Below, in pieces: positions 17,874 through 25,681 of a stretch of 40,774 bases of DNA; position 1 is the first letter of the stretch; each line of letters begins with the position of its first letter. The translations under genes and the position numbers were made by a program. Location of the stretch: assembly GCA_024640345.1 (NCBI GenBank), contig JAHEFD010000017.1, positions 1-40,774 of the forward strand, in the 5' to 3' direction. The notes beneath the pieces were generated by a model. It was not told the DNA's origin and made no database searches. It saw only the letters and a program-made list of their open reading frames with translations. Source of the DNA: Woeseiaceae bacterium (GTDB lineage Bacteria; Pseudomonadota; Gammaproteobacteria; Steroidobacterales; Woeseiaceae).

Positions 17874-19109
17874 ATGTTTTCCACTTCTCGAAAAGTTGTC
17901 GTATCTAGCCTGCTGTTCGTTTCATTGGCAACAGCCGGCATCACGAATGCGCAGGACAAAGCCGCTGATCCGGTCCTCGACCTGGTGAGCCGCCTGACTT
18001 TGGAGAGCTATAAATCGACGCTTAAGGGGCTGACGCAATTCGGCGATCGACGGCAGGGTACGCGGCGCAATCGCAATGCTGTTGACTGGATTGAGCAACA
18101 ACTGGTCGCCGCGGGATGTGACAACGTCGAGCGCCTGACTTATGCCTTTGATCCTGAGCCGAGGCCTCCCAGGGCACGGGCTCCCGAGACCGAAGCGCCG
18201 GACCTGGCGACTCCGACTGGCGGCGTTGTTGGTCGCAATGGGAGTGGTCCTGGCGGATCTTCAATTTACGGTTATCGAGCTGAAACCGGCGTGAATCGAG
18301 ACCTTGATGCGCAACCCGATGAGCGCATTCGCATGCTCAACATCGAGGAACCCACAAACGGTGAACGACAGGAGGTCTACTGCACCAAGGTTGGCAGTAC
18401 CCGCCCGGATGAGATGTACATCATCAGTGCGCACATGGACGGTCACGGCGTTAATGAAGCAGTCAATGATGATGGTTCGGGAACTGCATTGGTGATTGAA
18501 CTGGCAAAAATCTTCAGTGCACCTGATGTCAAGACGGACCGATCTATTCGCTTCGCGCTTTGGAACAATGAGGAAACAGGATTAAACGGGGCGTACGCCT
18601 ATGTCGAACAACGACAGGCGTTGCAAGGTATTGAGGATCCGGTCGGTTCAGGCAGGTACCCCGAACCGAAGTGGCTCGGCATGATTCAGCATGACATGAT
18701 GTTATGGGATCACGGTGCGCCCCGCGCCGATGGCACGGTCAGTCGTGATCAGCGCCCTGAGGCGGACGTGAATATAGAATTCCAGTCGGCTTCTGAACTG
18801 GCGGACGATTCCATGCGCCTTGCATTTGTCTTCAAGGCCGCGGCGGATGCCTACAACACCGATTATCCTGCGACCGTCGGGCCACACATGACGAATACCG
18901 ATTCCTCGGCGTTCATGAACCTCATCCCTGCAATCAGCTTGCGTGAAAATGAGCGCGGCGCCCATACCGGTGCTGGCTGGAACCCGACCTGGCACCAGCC
19001 TTTGGACGTCTGGACGACTTTCACCGACAAGGATTTCCGGCTGGGGCTGAATGCGGCGCAGACCACGTTGGCCGCCGTTGCCGGGCTGACTGGGGCGAGG
19101 ATCCAATAG
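17874..19109 (+). CDS. Exported M28-family zinc aminopeptidase
   Basis: 411 residues. I chose the ATG at 17874 because GGAG lies five bases upstream and a signal peptide follows (MFSTSRKVVVSSLLFVSLATAGITNAQD). The open frame extends upstream to 17766, but that part is not signal-like. The M28 metal ligands are readable in order: His and Asp in SAHMDGHGVNEAVNDDGSG (about residues 186-205), the catalytic Glu pair in NNEETGLNG, an Asp in MIQHDMMLWD, and the last His in GWNPTWHQPLDVW. Peptidases of this kind remove N-terminal residues from peptides in the periplasm or outside. A proline/arginine-rich insertion precedes the active site (about 90-125). It is convergent with the M3 peptidase gene. 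Confidence 0.9.
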   Translation: MFSTSRKVVVSSLLFVSLATAGITNAQDKAADPVLDLVSRLTLESYKSTLKGLTQFGDRRQGTRRNRNAVDWIEQQLVAAGCDNVERLTYAFDPEPRPPRARAPETEAPDLATPTGGVVGRNGSGPGGSSIYGYRAETGVNRDLDAQPDERIRMLNIEEPTNGERQEVYCTKVGSTRPDEMYIISAHMDGHGVNEAVNDDGSGTALVIELAKIFSAPDVKTDRSIRFALWNNEETGLNGAYAYVEQRQALQGIEDPVGSGRYPEPKWLGMIQHDMMLWDHGAPRADGTVSRDQRPEADVNIEFQSASELADDSMRLAFVFKAAADAYNTDYPATVGPHMTNTDSSAFMNLIPAISLRENERGAHTGAGWNPTWHQPLDVWTTFTDKDFRLGLNAAQTTLAAVAGLTGARIQ

Positions 19110-19160
19110 GGCCGGGCGCGGCAATTGGAGAGCTGGGCTGATTCGTCAAAAATGGAGAAA

Positions 19161-19204
19161 AGTCGATCATTGGCAATTCAAATTGCCGAAGGTGACGATC
19201 GACT
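19161..19204. repeat. Nested inverted repeat between two convergent peptidase genes
   Basis: An outer perfect 8-bp inverted repeat, AGTCGATC (19161-19168) and GATCGACT (19197-19204), encloses an inner perfect 7-bp one, GGCAATT (19172-19178) and AATTGCC (19181-19187), whose centre is only two bases. The whole can fold as a stem with a side-bulged inner hairpin on either strand. It lies in the 187-base space between the M28 and M3 stop codons. No T run follows on either side, so it is not a simple intrinsic terminator, though the convergent location suits transcription end or an RNA-stabilising structure. Confidence 0.6.
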
Positions 19205-19296
19205 GGGTCCTATTTAACGAACGGGCAACGACTTCCTCCAGATATCGACAGGCTCGCTCACCTGGTCGCGTTTTATGTCTGCGGATAAGGCTATGG

Positions 19297-21438
19297 TTAG
19301 TTTAAACCGCGCCTTTCCAGTAGTGGCTCTATCGATGGGTCCGCACCGCGAAAATTCCTGAACAGCTCCATTGCGTCGACGCTGCCGCCCTTGGAGAGCA
19401 GCGTATTCCGAAAATGATCGCCGTTTTCACGTTTTAGCCCGCCATTGTCCCTGAACCACTGGACGCTGTCTGCATCGAGAACTTCACTCCAGATGTAGGA
19501 GTAATAGCCAGCCGAGTAGCCGCGCATAATGTGGCCGAAGTACGGCACACTGTATCGGGGCGGGACTGCATCGAATTGAATACCCGCGTTCGCCAGGATT
19601 TTCGACTGGGTGTCCAGGATCGCCTCGGCGGGTGGAATGTCCCCCGCAGGAAGCTGGTGCAAAGCCTGATCAATAATTGCTGCGGCCAGGTATTCCCCTG
19701 AACGAAATCCTTCGTTAAATTTCTTGGCGGCGTTTACCTTGTCCAGAAGTTCTTGCGGAATTTGTTCGCCGGTCTGGTAATGGATGGCATAGTTCTCAAG
19801 AATTTCAGGCCACGTTGCCCACATCTCGTGAACCTGTGAAGGATATTCCACGAAGTCCCGGGGCACGCTGGTGCCTGAGAAGCGAGGGTAGGTTACGTCA
19901 GAAAACAAACCATGCAACGCGTGACCGAATTCGTGAAACAGGGTGTTGACCTCGTCCAGCGTGAGTAAGGTGGCTTCACCTGCGGCGGGCTTCACAATAT
20001 TGTGATGATTGGCAACCACAGGTTTGGCATTTAACAAGCGTGACTGTGTGACATAGGCATTCATCCATGCCCCACCGCGTTTCGATTCGCGGGTGTAAGG
20101 ATCGAATATGAATAGACCTGCCGGTTCCCCGTCGAAGAATACTTCGAAAATACGGACGTCTTCCTGGTAGACAGGCAGCTCCGGTCGTTCCTTTAACGTG
20201 ACGCCGTAGAGTTTTTCGGCCATGTAGAAGACGCCGTCATTGAGAACGCGATTGATTTCAAAGTAGGGCTTCAGCTGTTCAGAATCAAAGTCATAACGTT
20301 TCTTTCTCAGTTTTTCGGTGTAGTAGGACCAGTCCCATGGGGCCAGATCAAATGGTGCGCTCTCGGTATCGTTGATGAGCGCTTGCAGTTCACCTGCTTC
20401 CTGGCGCGCATTTGCAAAAGCCCTGGGGCCAAGGCGTCCCAGCATGTCATTGACAGCGTCGACGGTTGCAGCTGTTCTTTCTTCGAGGATATATGCGGCG
20501 TGGTTTTCGTAGCCAAGCATGGTCGCTCGCTCGGAACGGAGTGAAAGCACCCTTGTAACGATTCTGCGAGTATCAAACTCGTTGCCGCGGCTTCCCCGTT
20601 TAGCCGAAGCTTCGTGAATTCGCTGGCGAAGGGCCCGGTTCTCCAGTGAGCTGATCACCGGTTGGGCTGTGGTACTTCGCAGGGTAAGTACAAACTTGCC
20701 CTCCAGCCCGCGAGATCTTGCCTCCATTGCAGCACTCTCGATCTGACTGTCGGATAGCCCATCGAGCTCCTCCCGTGTGTCAACAACAACGGCAGAATCG
20801 TTGACTTCATTAAGTGCGTACTGGCTGAAGGCAGTTCCAAGTTCGGCGAGCTCGGCATTGATCTCTCGCAAACGAGATTTCTGGTCATCGGACAGTTGAG
20901 CGCCGGCGCGTTTGAAATCGGTGTAGTAGCGTTCGAGGAGGCGGAGCGATTCAGGATCGAGGTCAAGCGCTTCCCGGTCGTTGAAAAGCGCAGCGACGCG
21001 GGCAAATAGTTCCGGGTTAAGGCTGATACTGTCACTGTGTGCCGCGAACCTGGGTGCCATTTCTGTTTGTATCGCCTCTAGCCCTTCATTGGTATGCGCT
21101 CCCGCGAGGTTTGAGAATATGCGCTGCGATCGGCCAAGAAGTGGTCCGGCACGTTCCATCGCAACAATCGTGTTTTGAAAGTTTGGTGGTTCCGGGTTTG
21201 ATGCAATGGCGAGAATATCGGCCGTTTCCTCCGTCATACCGCGCTCAAATGCTGGAACGAAGTGCTCGTTCCTGATCTGGTCAAATGGCGGCAAGGCATA
21301 AGGTAGCGGACTATCCTGCAGTAACGGATTTGACGGCTCACCCGACTCACTGTTCGCAATGCCCGGAGATTCACTTCCAGTGCAGGCAGCAACAAGAACG
21401 GCAAGGATCAAGCCAGTATGGAGTCGCGGATGGCGCAT
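19297..21438 (-). CDS. dcp: M3-family metallopeptidase lipoprotein (Dcp-like)
   Basis: 713 residues from the ATG at 21438, preceded by GGAG nine bases upstream; a TTG two codons earlier is the alternative. The N terminus has a lipobox, LVAAC followed by TGS, so the enzyme is a lipoprotein, unlike the Escherichia coli peptidyl-dipeptidase, which has no such anchor. The thermolysin-like HEFGHALHGLFSDV motif is near residue 500, with the third ligand Glu and helix following as FVEYPSQVHEMW. The M3A C-terminal motif YFGHIMRGYSAGYYSYIWSE is intact. It would cut dipeptides from the C terminus of oligopeptides in the periplasm or at the membrane surface. Confidence 0.93.
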   Translation of the reverse strand: MRHPRLHTGLILAVLVAACTGSESPGIANSESGEPSNPLLQDSPLPYALPPFDQIRNEHFVPAFERGMTEETADILAIASNPEPPNFQNTIVAMERAGPLLGRSQRIFSNLAGAHTNEGLEAIQTEMAPRFAAHSDSISLNPELFARVAALFNDREALDLDPESLRLLERYYTDFKRAGAQLSDDQKSRLREINAELAELGTAFSQYALNEVNDSAVVVDTREELDGLSDSQIESAAMEARSRGLEGKFVLTLRSTTAQPVISSLENRALRQRIHEASAKRGSRGNEFDTRRIVTRVLSLRSERATMLGYENHAAYILEERTAATVDAVNDMLGRLGPRAFANARQEAGELQALINDTESAPFDLAPWDWSYYTEKLRKKRYDFDSEQLKPYFEINRVLNDGVFYMAEKLYGVTLKERPELPVYQEDVRIFEVFFDGEPAGLFIFDPYTRESKRGGAWMNAYVTQSRLLNAKPVVANHHNIVKPAAGEATLLTLDEVNTLFHEFGHALHGLFSDVTYPRFSGTSVPRDFVEYPSQVHEMWATWPEILENYAIHYQTGEQIPQELLDKVNAAKKFNEGFRSGEYLAAAIIDQALHQLPAGDIPPAEAILDTQSKILANAGIQFDAVPPRYSVPYFGHIMRGYSAGYYSYIWSEVLDADSVQWFRDNGGLKRENGDHFRNTLLSKGGSVDAMELFRNFRGADPSIEPLLERRGLN

Positions 21439-21956
21439 TTTCAAGTTCTCCGGAGTCGACCAAGCTGGCGCATAATATCAGAGTCTGAATTGAAAAATCC
21501 GTCCGAACGGGTACGGGTATTGCCAATGCGGATGGCTCGATTCGATGTTCGGTCGGAAAGATGTTTCCCCGTTGTTGATTGGCACTCGCACTATCGTTTT
21601 TTTGCACTGGAGTCGCCTGACTGACATTGCGCGGTGTGTATTTATGTGGCGCACAAAATGTATTTGGTCACAGGATATGTGCCCAGGAATGTTTGCACGG
21701 TCTATAGTGCATGCCTGTCGAAGCCAGGTTTCAGCGAGAAAGAAATGCAGGTTCGTTCGCTGTCCTGGATTAAGTGAGTCGTGTTATGCGAATTTATTAC
21801 ATCAATTGCCTATGAGGTTCCTCGGGGTGTTTCCTGTTAATTGTCTTGATACCTTTGTAGGGGGGGCGGGAAGCTATGCGCTGGTTAGCGCGCGAAATAA
21901 TTGTTCAACATTTGCTGCCCTGCCTGTGGCTTTTCAGGTAATAATCGAAGGCCCTA
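21439..21956. other. 518-base intergenic region with no supported gene
   Basis: This divergent gap separates the M3 peptidase and the EEP-M14 lipoprotein and should hold promoters for both. It is visibly richer in A/T than its neighbours. It contains a T run at 21597-21603 without a clear stem before it, an imperfect inverted repeat TTTATGTG/CACAAAAT at 21641-21659, and a TATAGT at 21703-21708 that lacks a good -35 partner. Open frames crossing it have no signal or domain and poor codon pattern. No tRNA or known RNA fold was recognised. Confidence 0.5.
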
Positions 21957-24368
21957 ATGGACCTAGTTCGAATTGGGTTTTATCTTATGAGCTTATTTGA
22001 TCGGCGATTTATTGTTTGCACGTGTTTGCTGACCCTGGTGGTCGCCTGTACGTCGAACGCTTTGCGGGAGCAGAATACTGCGACCACTTTGCGGGTTATG
22101 ACATTCAATATCGAATGGGGCGGCGCCAAAGTCAGTTTTGAAAATGTCGTCGAAGCGATCAGGATGTCGCGTGCTGATCTGGTTGGTATCCAGGAAGCAG
22201 AGGGGAATCTCGAACGACTGGCGCGTGAACTTGGTTGGCATTATGACCTGCGTAACTACGTGATTTCGAGATACCCGTTGATTGATCCACCCTTTGCGGA
22301 TGGCAAATATGTCTATGTTGAGGTCGAGCCGGGAAAAGTTGTTGTCCACGCCAACGTCCATTTGTGGTCCGATCCGTATGGTCCGGACGAAGTACGTGAC
22401 GGCGCGACCCTCCAGGAGGTTCTCGATCTCGAGCACCGGGTGCGGTTAGGCGGGATCGAGGAGTATCTCTCGGTGATGGGGCCGCTCGTGGAGAAGGACA
22501 TCCCCATGTTCCTGACGGGTGATTTCAACGCCCCGTCTCACGAGGACTGGCTCGGAGAGGCATCCGGCGCAAGAGAGCATATGCGTTATGCCGTGCCATG
22601 GCCCGTGAGCATGGCGGTGACTTCGGCCGGATTCACAGATTCCTGGCGAACGGTGCACCCGGATCCGGTGATTAACCCCGGGCTGACATGGTGGGCGCGC
22701 CGGCCGCCGATTCCGGAATATCAGCCAACAGAGAACGATGGCGAGGATCGAATCGACTTCGTCTGGTTTAGCGGGCCCGTCACAGTCAAAAGCAGTGAGA
22801 TTGTGGGTGAGATTGGTGGGCCCGAGGTTTCATTCGGTGTGTCACCGTGGCCCAGCGACCATCGGGCCGTCGTGTCCGAATTCCAGGTGGTACCCATCGA
22901 AATTCCCGAGATGATCAGCACCGAGCAACGGGTCTATCGGACCGGTACCGAAATTGATGTCAACTACAAAGCTGACAACGATGCGAGCGTTGTTGTCTTC
23001 AATGTCGATAAGCAATCGCCGATTTTCCGGCAACCGGTAAAAGCGGGACGATCAAGCTGGCGCCTGCCACCGGTACTGCTTGAGCCGGGCCACTATCGGG
23101 CCGAGTTGAATAATTTCACGACGAATAGCAGCAGGGCCAGGGAATTCTGGGTGCTGGCTGACGGAGCTTCACCGGAACTGGAACTGAACAAGCAATCGTT
23201 TGCGTCGGGTGAAGGTATTAACGTGCGTTTTCGTAATGGGCCAGGCAATCGGCTCGACTACCTTGCCGCGTACCCGGCAGGCTCAACGACGGATTACGAC
23301 AATGGGCTTGCGTGGACGTACGTTGACGCGATGCCGTCCGGTGAGAAGCGAATGGATTCAGCATCGGTGACCTGGGGCTGGCCGCTCATGCCCGGCGAAT
23401 ACACCATTCGCCTGATTCGTGATGACGGATATGATGTGCTCGCCGAGTCGGCACCATTGACGGTGGAACCACGTGTTGTGCTGCCCGACACCGCTGAGAC
23501 TTTCGACGATGGCCGCGAGCCGATCGAGAAATTGTTCGAAAAGTATCAACGACTGCTCGATCGAGGCTGGCAGCTGGACGTCATCGCCTTTTCTCATCCT
23601 GCAAGCGCGCGAACACCACTGCCGGTTATTGCCCTGCGTTCACCATTAAAAGGCCCGGCTGCGTGGTTCCTTGCTGGCATACATGGTGAAGAACCAGCCG
23701 GGCCAAATGCGATTGCGGCTGCCATCGATGATCTTGCGGCGCTTGGCGAGCGCTATCCTGTCGTATTGATGCCGATGCTTAATCCACAGGGTTATGTTCG
23801 TAACTGGCGTTATCTCAACATGCCGGTCTACTCGGAATCTGTTGCGGGCCAAAGCGTGGGTGATTCTTCGCACCTGCTTCCTGATCCGGAGAACGAGAGT
23901 CAGCCACGAGCGGCGGAATCGAGTGTCGAGGCAGAGGCGATCACCAATTACATTCTCGAGACATCCAGGCAATACCCGCCGAGATACAGCATCGATTTGC
24001 ACGAAGACAACCTGATTGACGATGGTTACGTTTATTCGCAGGGCGTTCTTGGCGAGGCCGATCCACTCGCGAGTGAAGCGGTAAAAATACTGAGGAATAA
24101 TGGCATTGGCATAAAAATGTCCGGGCAAACCCGTTTCGGCGAGGATATCGTCAACGGTATTATCGGTCCCGTGACAGACAGCTCGATCGATGAGCTCATG
24201 AGCAGCAAGCGCGTAATTGTCGACTCCCGGGGTGAAAATGGGCCCGGCGCGGAAACCGTCCTGGTTTTCGAAACTCCGGCGGCCGATCTCAGCGTGGCTC
24301 AGCGAGTGTCTGCACATGCCGCACTCATCCGGCGGTTGAGCGTGTTGATTGGGCAACCGGAATTATGA
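21957..24368 (+). CDS. Lipoprotein fusing an EEP phosphodiesterase to an M14-like carboxypeptidase
   Basis: 803 residues. The ATG at 21957 has GAAGG five bases upstream; an ATG ten codons later (21987) is possible. A lipobox VVAC follows a hydrophobic stretch (residues about 20-31). Residues about 45-310 are an endonuclease/exonuclease/phosphatase domain with its full catalytic set: Asn in MTFNIEW (near 50), Glu in GIQEAEG, Asp-x-Asn in LTGDFNAPSHEDW (near 188), Asp in RIDFVWF and the Ser-Asp-His of WPSDHRAVV (near 299). A beta-sandwich linker follows (about 315-510). Residues about 530-800 are an M14/ASTE-like zinc peptidase domain with His and Glu in GIHGEEPAG (near 575), His in SIDLHED (near 680) and a Glu in FETPA (near 772). 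Substrates are unknown. It ends overlapping the convergent decarboxylase gene by 6 bases. Confidence 0.85.
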   Translation: MDLVRIGFYLMSLFDRRFIVCTCLLTLVVACTSNALREQNTATTLRVMTFNIEWGGAKVSFENVVEAIRMSRADLVGIQEAEGNLERLARELGWHYDLRNYVISRYPLIDPPFADGKYVYVEVEPGKVVVHANVHLWSDPYGPDEVRDGATLQEVLDLEHRVRLGGIEEYLSVMGPLVEKDIPMFLTGDFNAPSHEDWLGEASGAREHMRYAVPWPVSMAVTSAGFTDSWRTVHPDPVINPGLTWWARRPPIPEYQPTENDGEDRIDFVWFSGPVTVKSSEIVGEIGGPEVSFGVSPWPSDHRAVVSEFQVVPIEIPEMISTEQRVYRTGTEIDVNYKADNDASVVVFNVDKQSPIFRQPVKAGRSSWRLPPVLLEPGHYRAELNNFTTNSSRAREFWVLADGASPELELNKQSFASGEGINVRFRNGPGNRLDYLAAYPAGSTTDYDNGLAWTYVDAMPSGEKRMDSASVTWGWPLMPGEYTIRLIRDDGYDVLAESAPLTVEPRVVLPDTAETFDDGREPIEKLFEKYQRLLDRGWQLDVIAFSHPASARTPLPVIALRSPLKGPAAWFLAGIHGEEPAGPNAIAAAIDDLAALGERYPVVLMPMLNPQGYVRNWRYLNMPVYSESVAGQSVGDSSHLLPDPENESQPRAAESSVEAEAITNYILETSRQYPPRYSIDLHEDNLIDDGYVYSQGVLGEADPLASEAVKILRNNGIGIKMSGQTRFGEDIVNGIIGPVTDSSIDELMSSKRVIVDSRGENGPGAETVLVFETPAADLSVAQRVSAHAALIRRLSVLIGQPEL

Positions 24369-25529
24369 CGGTGGGTTTTGGTCTGTTCCGGTGATGGTCA
24401 CGATATTGTCGCTGTAGTGACCATTGAAGTTGGTTCTGCCACTGAGGCTGTAGGCGCCAATACGCCCGAATTCAATGTAGTCGCCACAACGAATCTGCTG
24501 CGGGAGTTCGATTTCCGCTGGCAGGACGTCAGTGCCATCGCAGGTAGGGCCATTTAGCTGAAAAGGCTGAAGAGGCCCGGACAATTCGGCACCGTCGCGA
24601 TAGCAGCGAAACGCGTAGCGATTGTGACCTTTAAACCGAAGCTCCCAGAAGATCCCGTACATCCCGTCATTTAAATATAAGCGTTGCTCTTTTCGTAGCA
24701 GTACCTCGACGACGGCTGACATTCCTGGTGCTGCGAGGGCCCGGCCAGGTTCTGCGAGAATCTCGCCGTTGTCTGTCATGGGCAGTTTTTTTCGTGCGAG
24801 ATCGATTGCATCGAAGTACTCGGTCAGTTGGGGAACCGAGAATCCCGGGTAGGACTTCGGAAATCCCCCGCCAATATCAACCAGCCTCACGCGCAATTTG
24901 CTGTCGCGGAGCACGCCGGCAGCGACTTCAATCGCGTGGCTGTATGCATCCGGGCTGGTTACCGACGAACCGACGTTAAAAGCGAGCGCAGCCTCGGCCC
25001 CTGTCTTGGTAATAGCCAACAGCAACTCCGGGATTTTCTCGGGGAGTGCGCCGAATTTCGACGAAAGATCCTGCAACGCCGCCGAGTGGTGCACGGCCAT
25101 CCGGGCAAATACGACTGAGGACGATAAATCAACTTCCTCGGCCAGGGGTTGCAGGCCGCTCAAATGATCAATCATGAAATGCCGCACACCAAACTCACGC
25201 TGTGCCTGCCTGGCCGCCCCGCGAAGCCGTGTCGGCACCATGAAATAGCAGGTTGGGTCACTGCACGCCTGCATGACGGTCTCTATTTCATGCACCGATG
25301 CGCAATCGAAATGCCGGACACCGCCTTGATGAAGCAACTTGATGATAGCCGGATGGTCGTTGGCTTTAACCGCATAAAGTACCCGGCCAGGAAACGCATC
25401 GACGAACTCACGTGCGGTGCTCTCGTAAACACCTGGGTAGATGCAGTAGACAGGTTGAACCGGGCGCCGCCTGGCAAGCAGTTCAGTTACTGATGAGTAA
25501 GATTCCGCAATCGGACTGTCGGCTGACAT
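24363..25529 (-). CDS. Ornithine/diaminopimelate-type PLP decarboxylase (fold III)
   Basis: 388 residues from the ATG at 25529; an upstream ATG at 25616 would add 29 residues with no family similarity. It is an alanine-racemase-fold group IV decarboxylase. The PLP lysine is K55 in YAVKANDHP, the phosphate-binding glycine loop is DIGGGFP near 215, EPGR appears near 262, and the active-site Cys and Asp occur in GPTCDGTDVL near 330. That Cys-Asp pair is the ornithine decarboxylase pattern. The predicted product is putrescine from ornithine. The HYSDN near the end and lack of a diaminopimelate signature argue against LysA. Substrate (ornithine or lysine) is not certain. Convergent with the EEP-M14 gene. 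Confidence 0.85.
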   Translation of the reverse strand: MSADSPIAESYSSVTELLARRRPVQPVYCIYPGVYESTAREFVDAFPGRVLYAVKANDHPAIIKLLHQGGVRHFDCASVHEIETVMQACSDPTCYFMVPTRLRGAARQAQREFGVRHFMIDHLSGLQPLAEEVDLSSSVVFARMAVHHSAALQDLSSKFGALPEKIPELLLAITKTGAEAALAFNVGSSVTSPDAYSHAIEVAAGVLRDSKLRVRLVDIGGGFPKSYPGFSVPQLTEYFDAIDLARKKLPMTDNGEILAEPGRALAAPGMSAVVEVLLRKEQRLYLNDGMYGIFWELRFKGHNRYAFRCYRDGAELSGPLQPFQLNGPTCDGTDVLPAEIELPQQIRCGDYIEFGRIGAYSLSGRTNFNGHYSDNIVTITGTDQNPPS

Positions 25530-25681
25530 CAGGATTTCAATTCGCGCTACAAAACGGACGTAGCATACCCGAGCACCGGTAATCGACGAAGGGCTATAGA
25601 TCGCCCGGTGGGGCATAATCAGCAGACTCGGCGGCGAAGCCGGAACGTTTAACAGGGCCGTACACGGGCAGGGAGTGAGTA

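Noticed and set aside
21545..22000. 151-codon open frame in the spacer before the EEP-M14 gene
   Set aside because: Cysteine-rich, no ribosome site, overlaps the next gene's start; not supported.
25530..25616. Upstream start of the PLP decarboxylase
   Set aside because: Adds 29 residues without family similarity or ribosome site.
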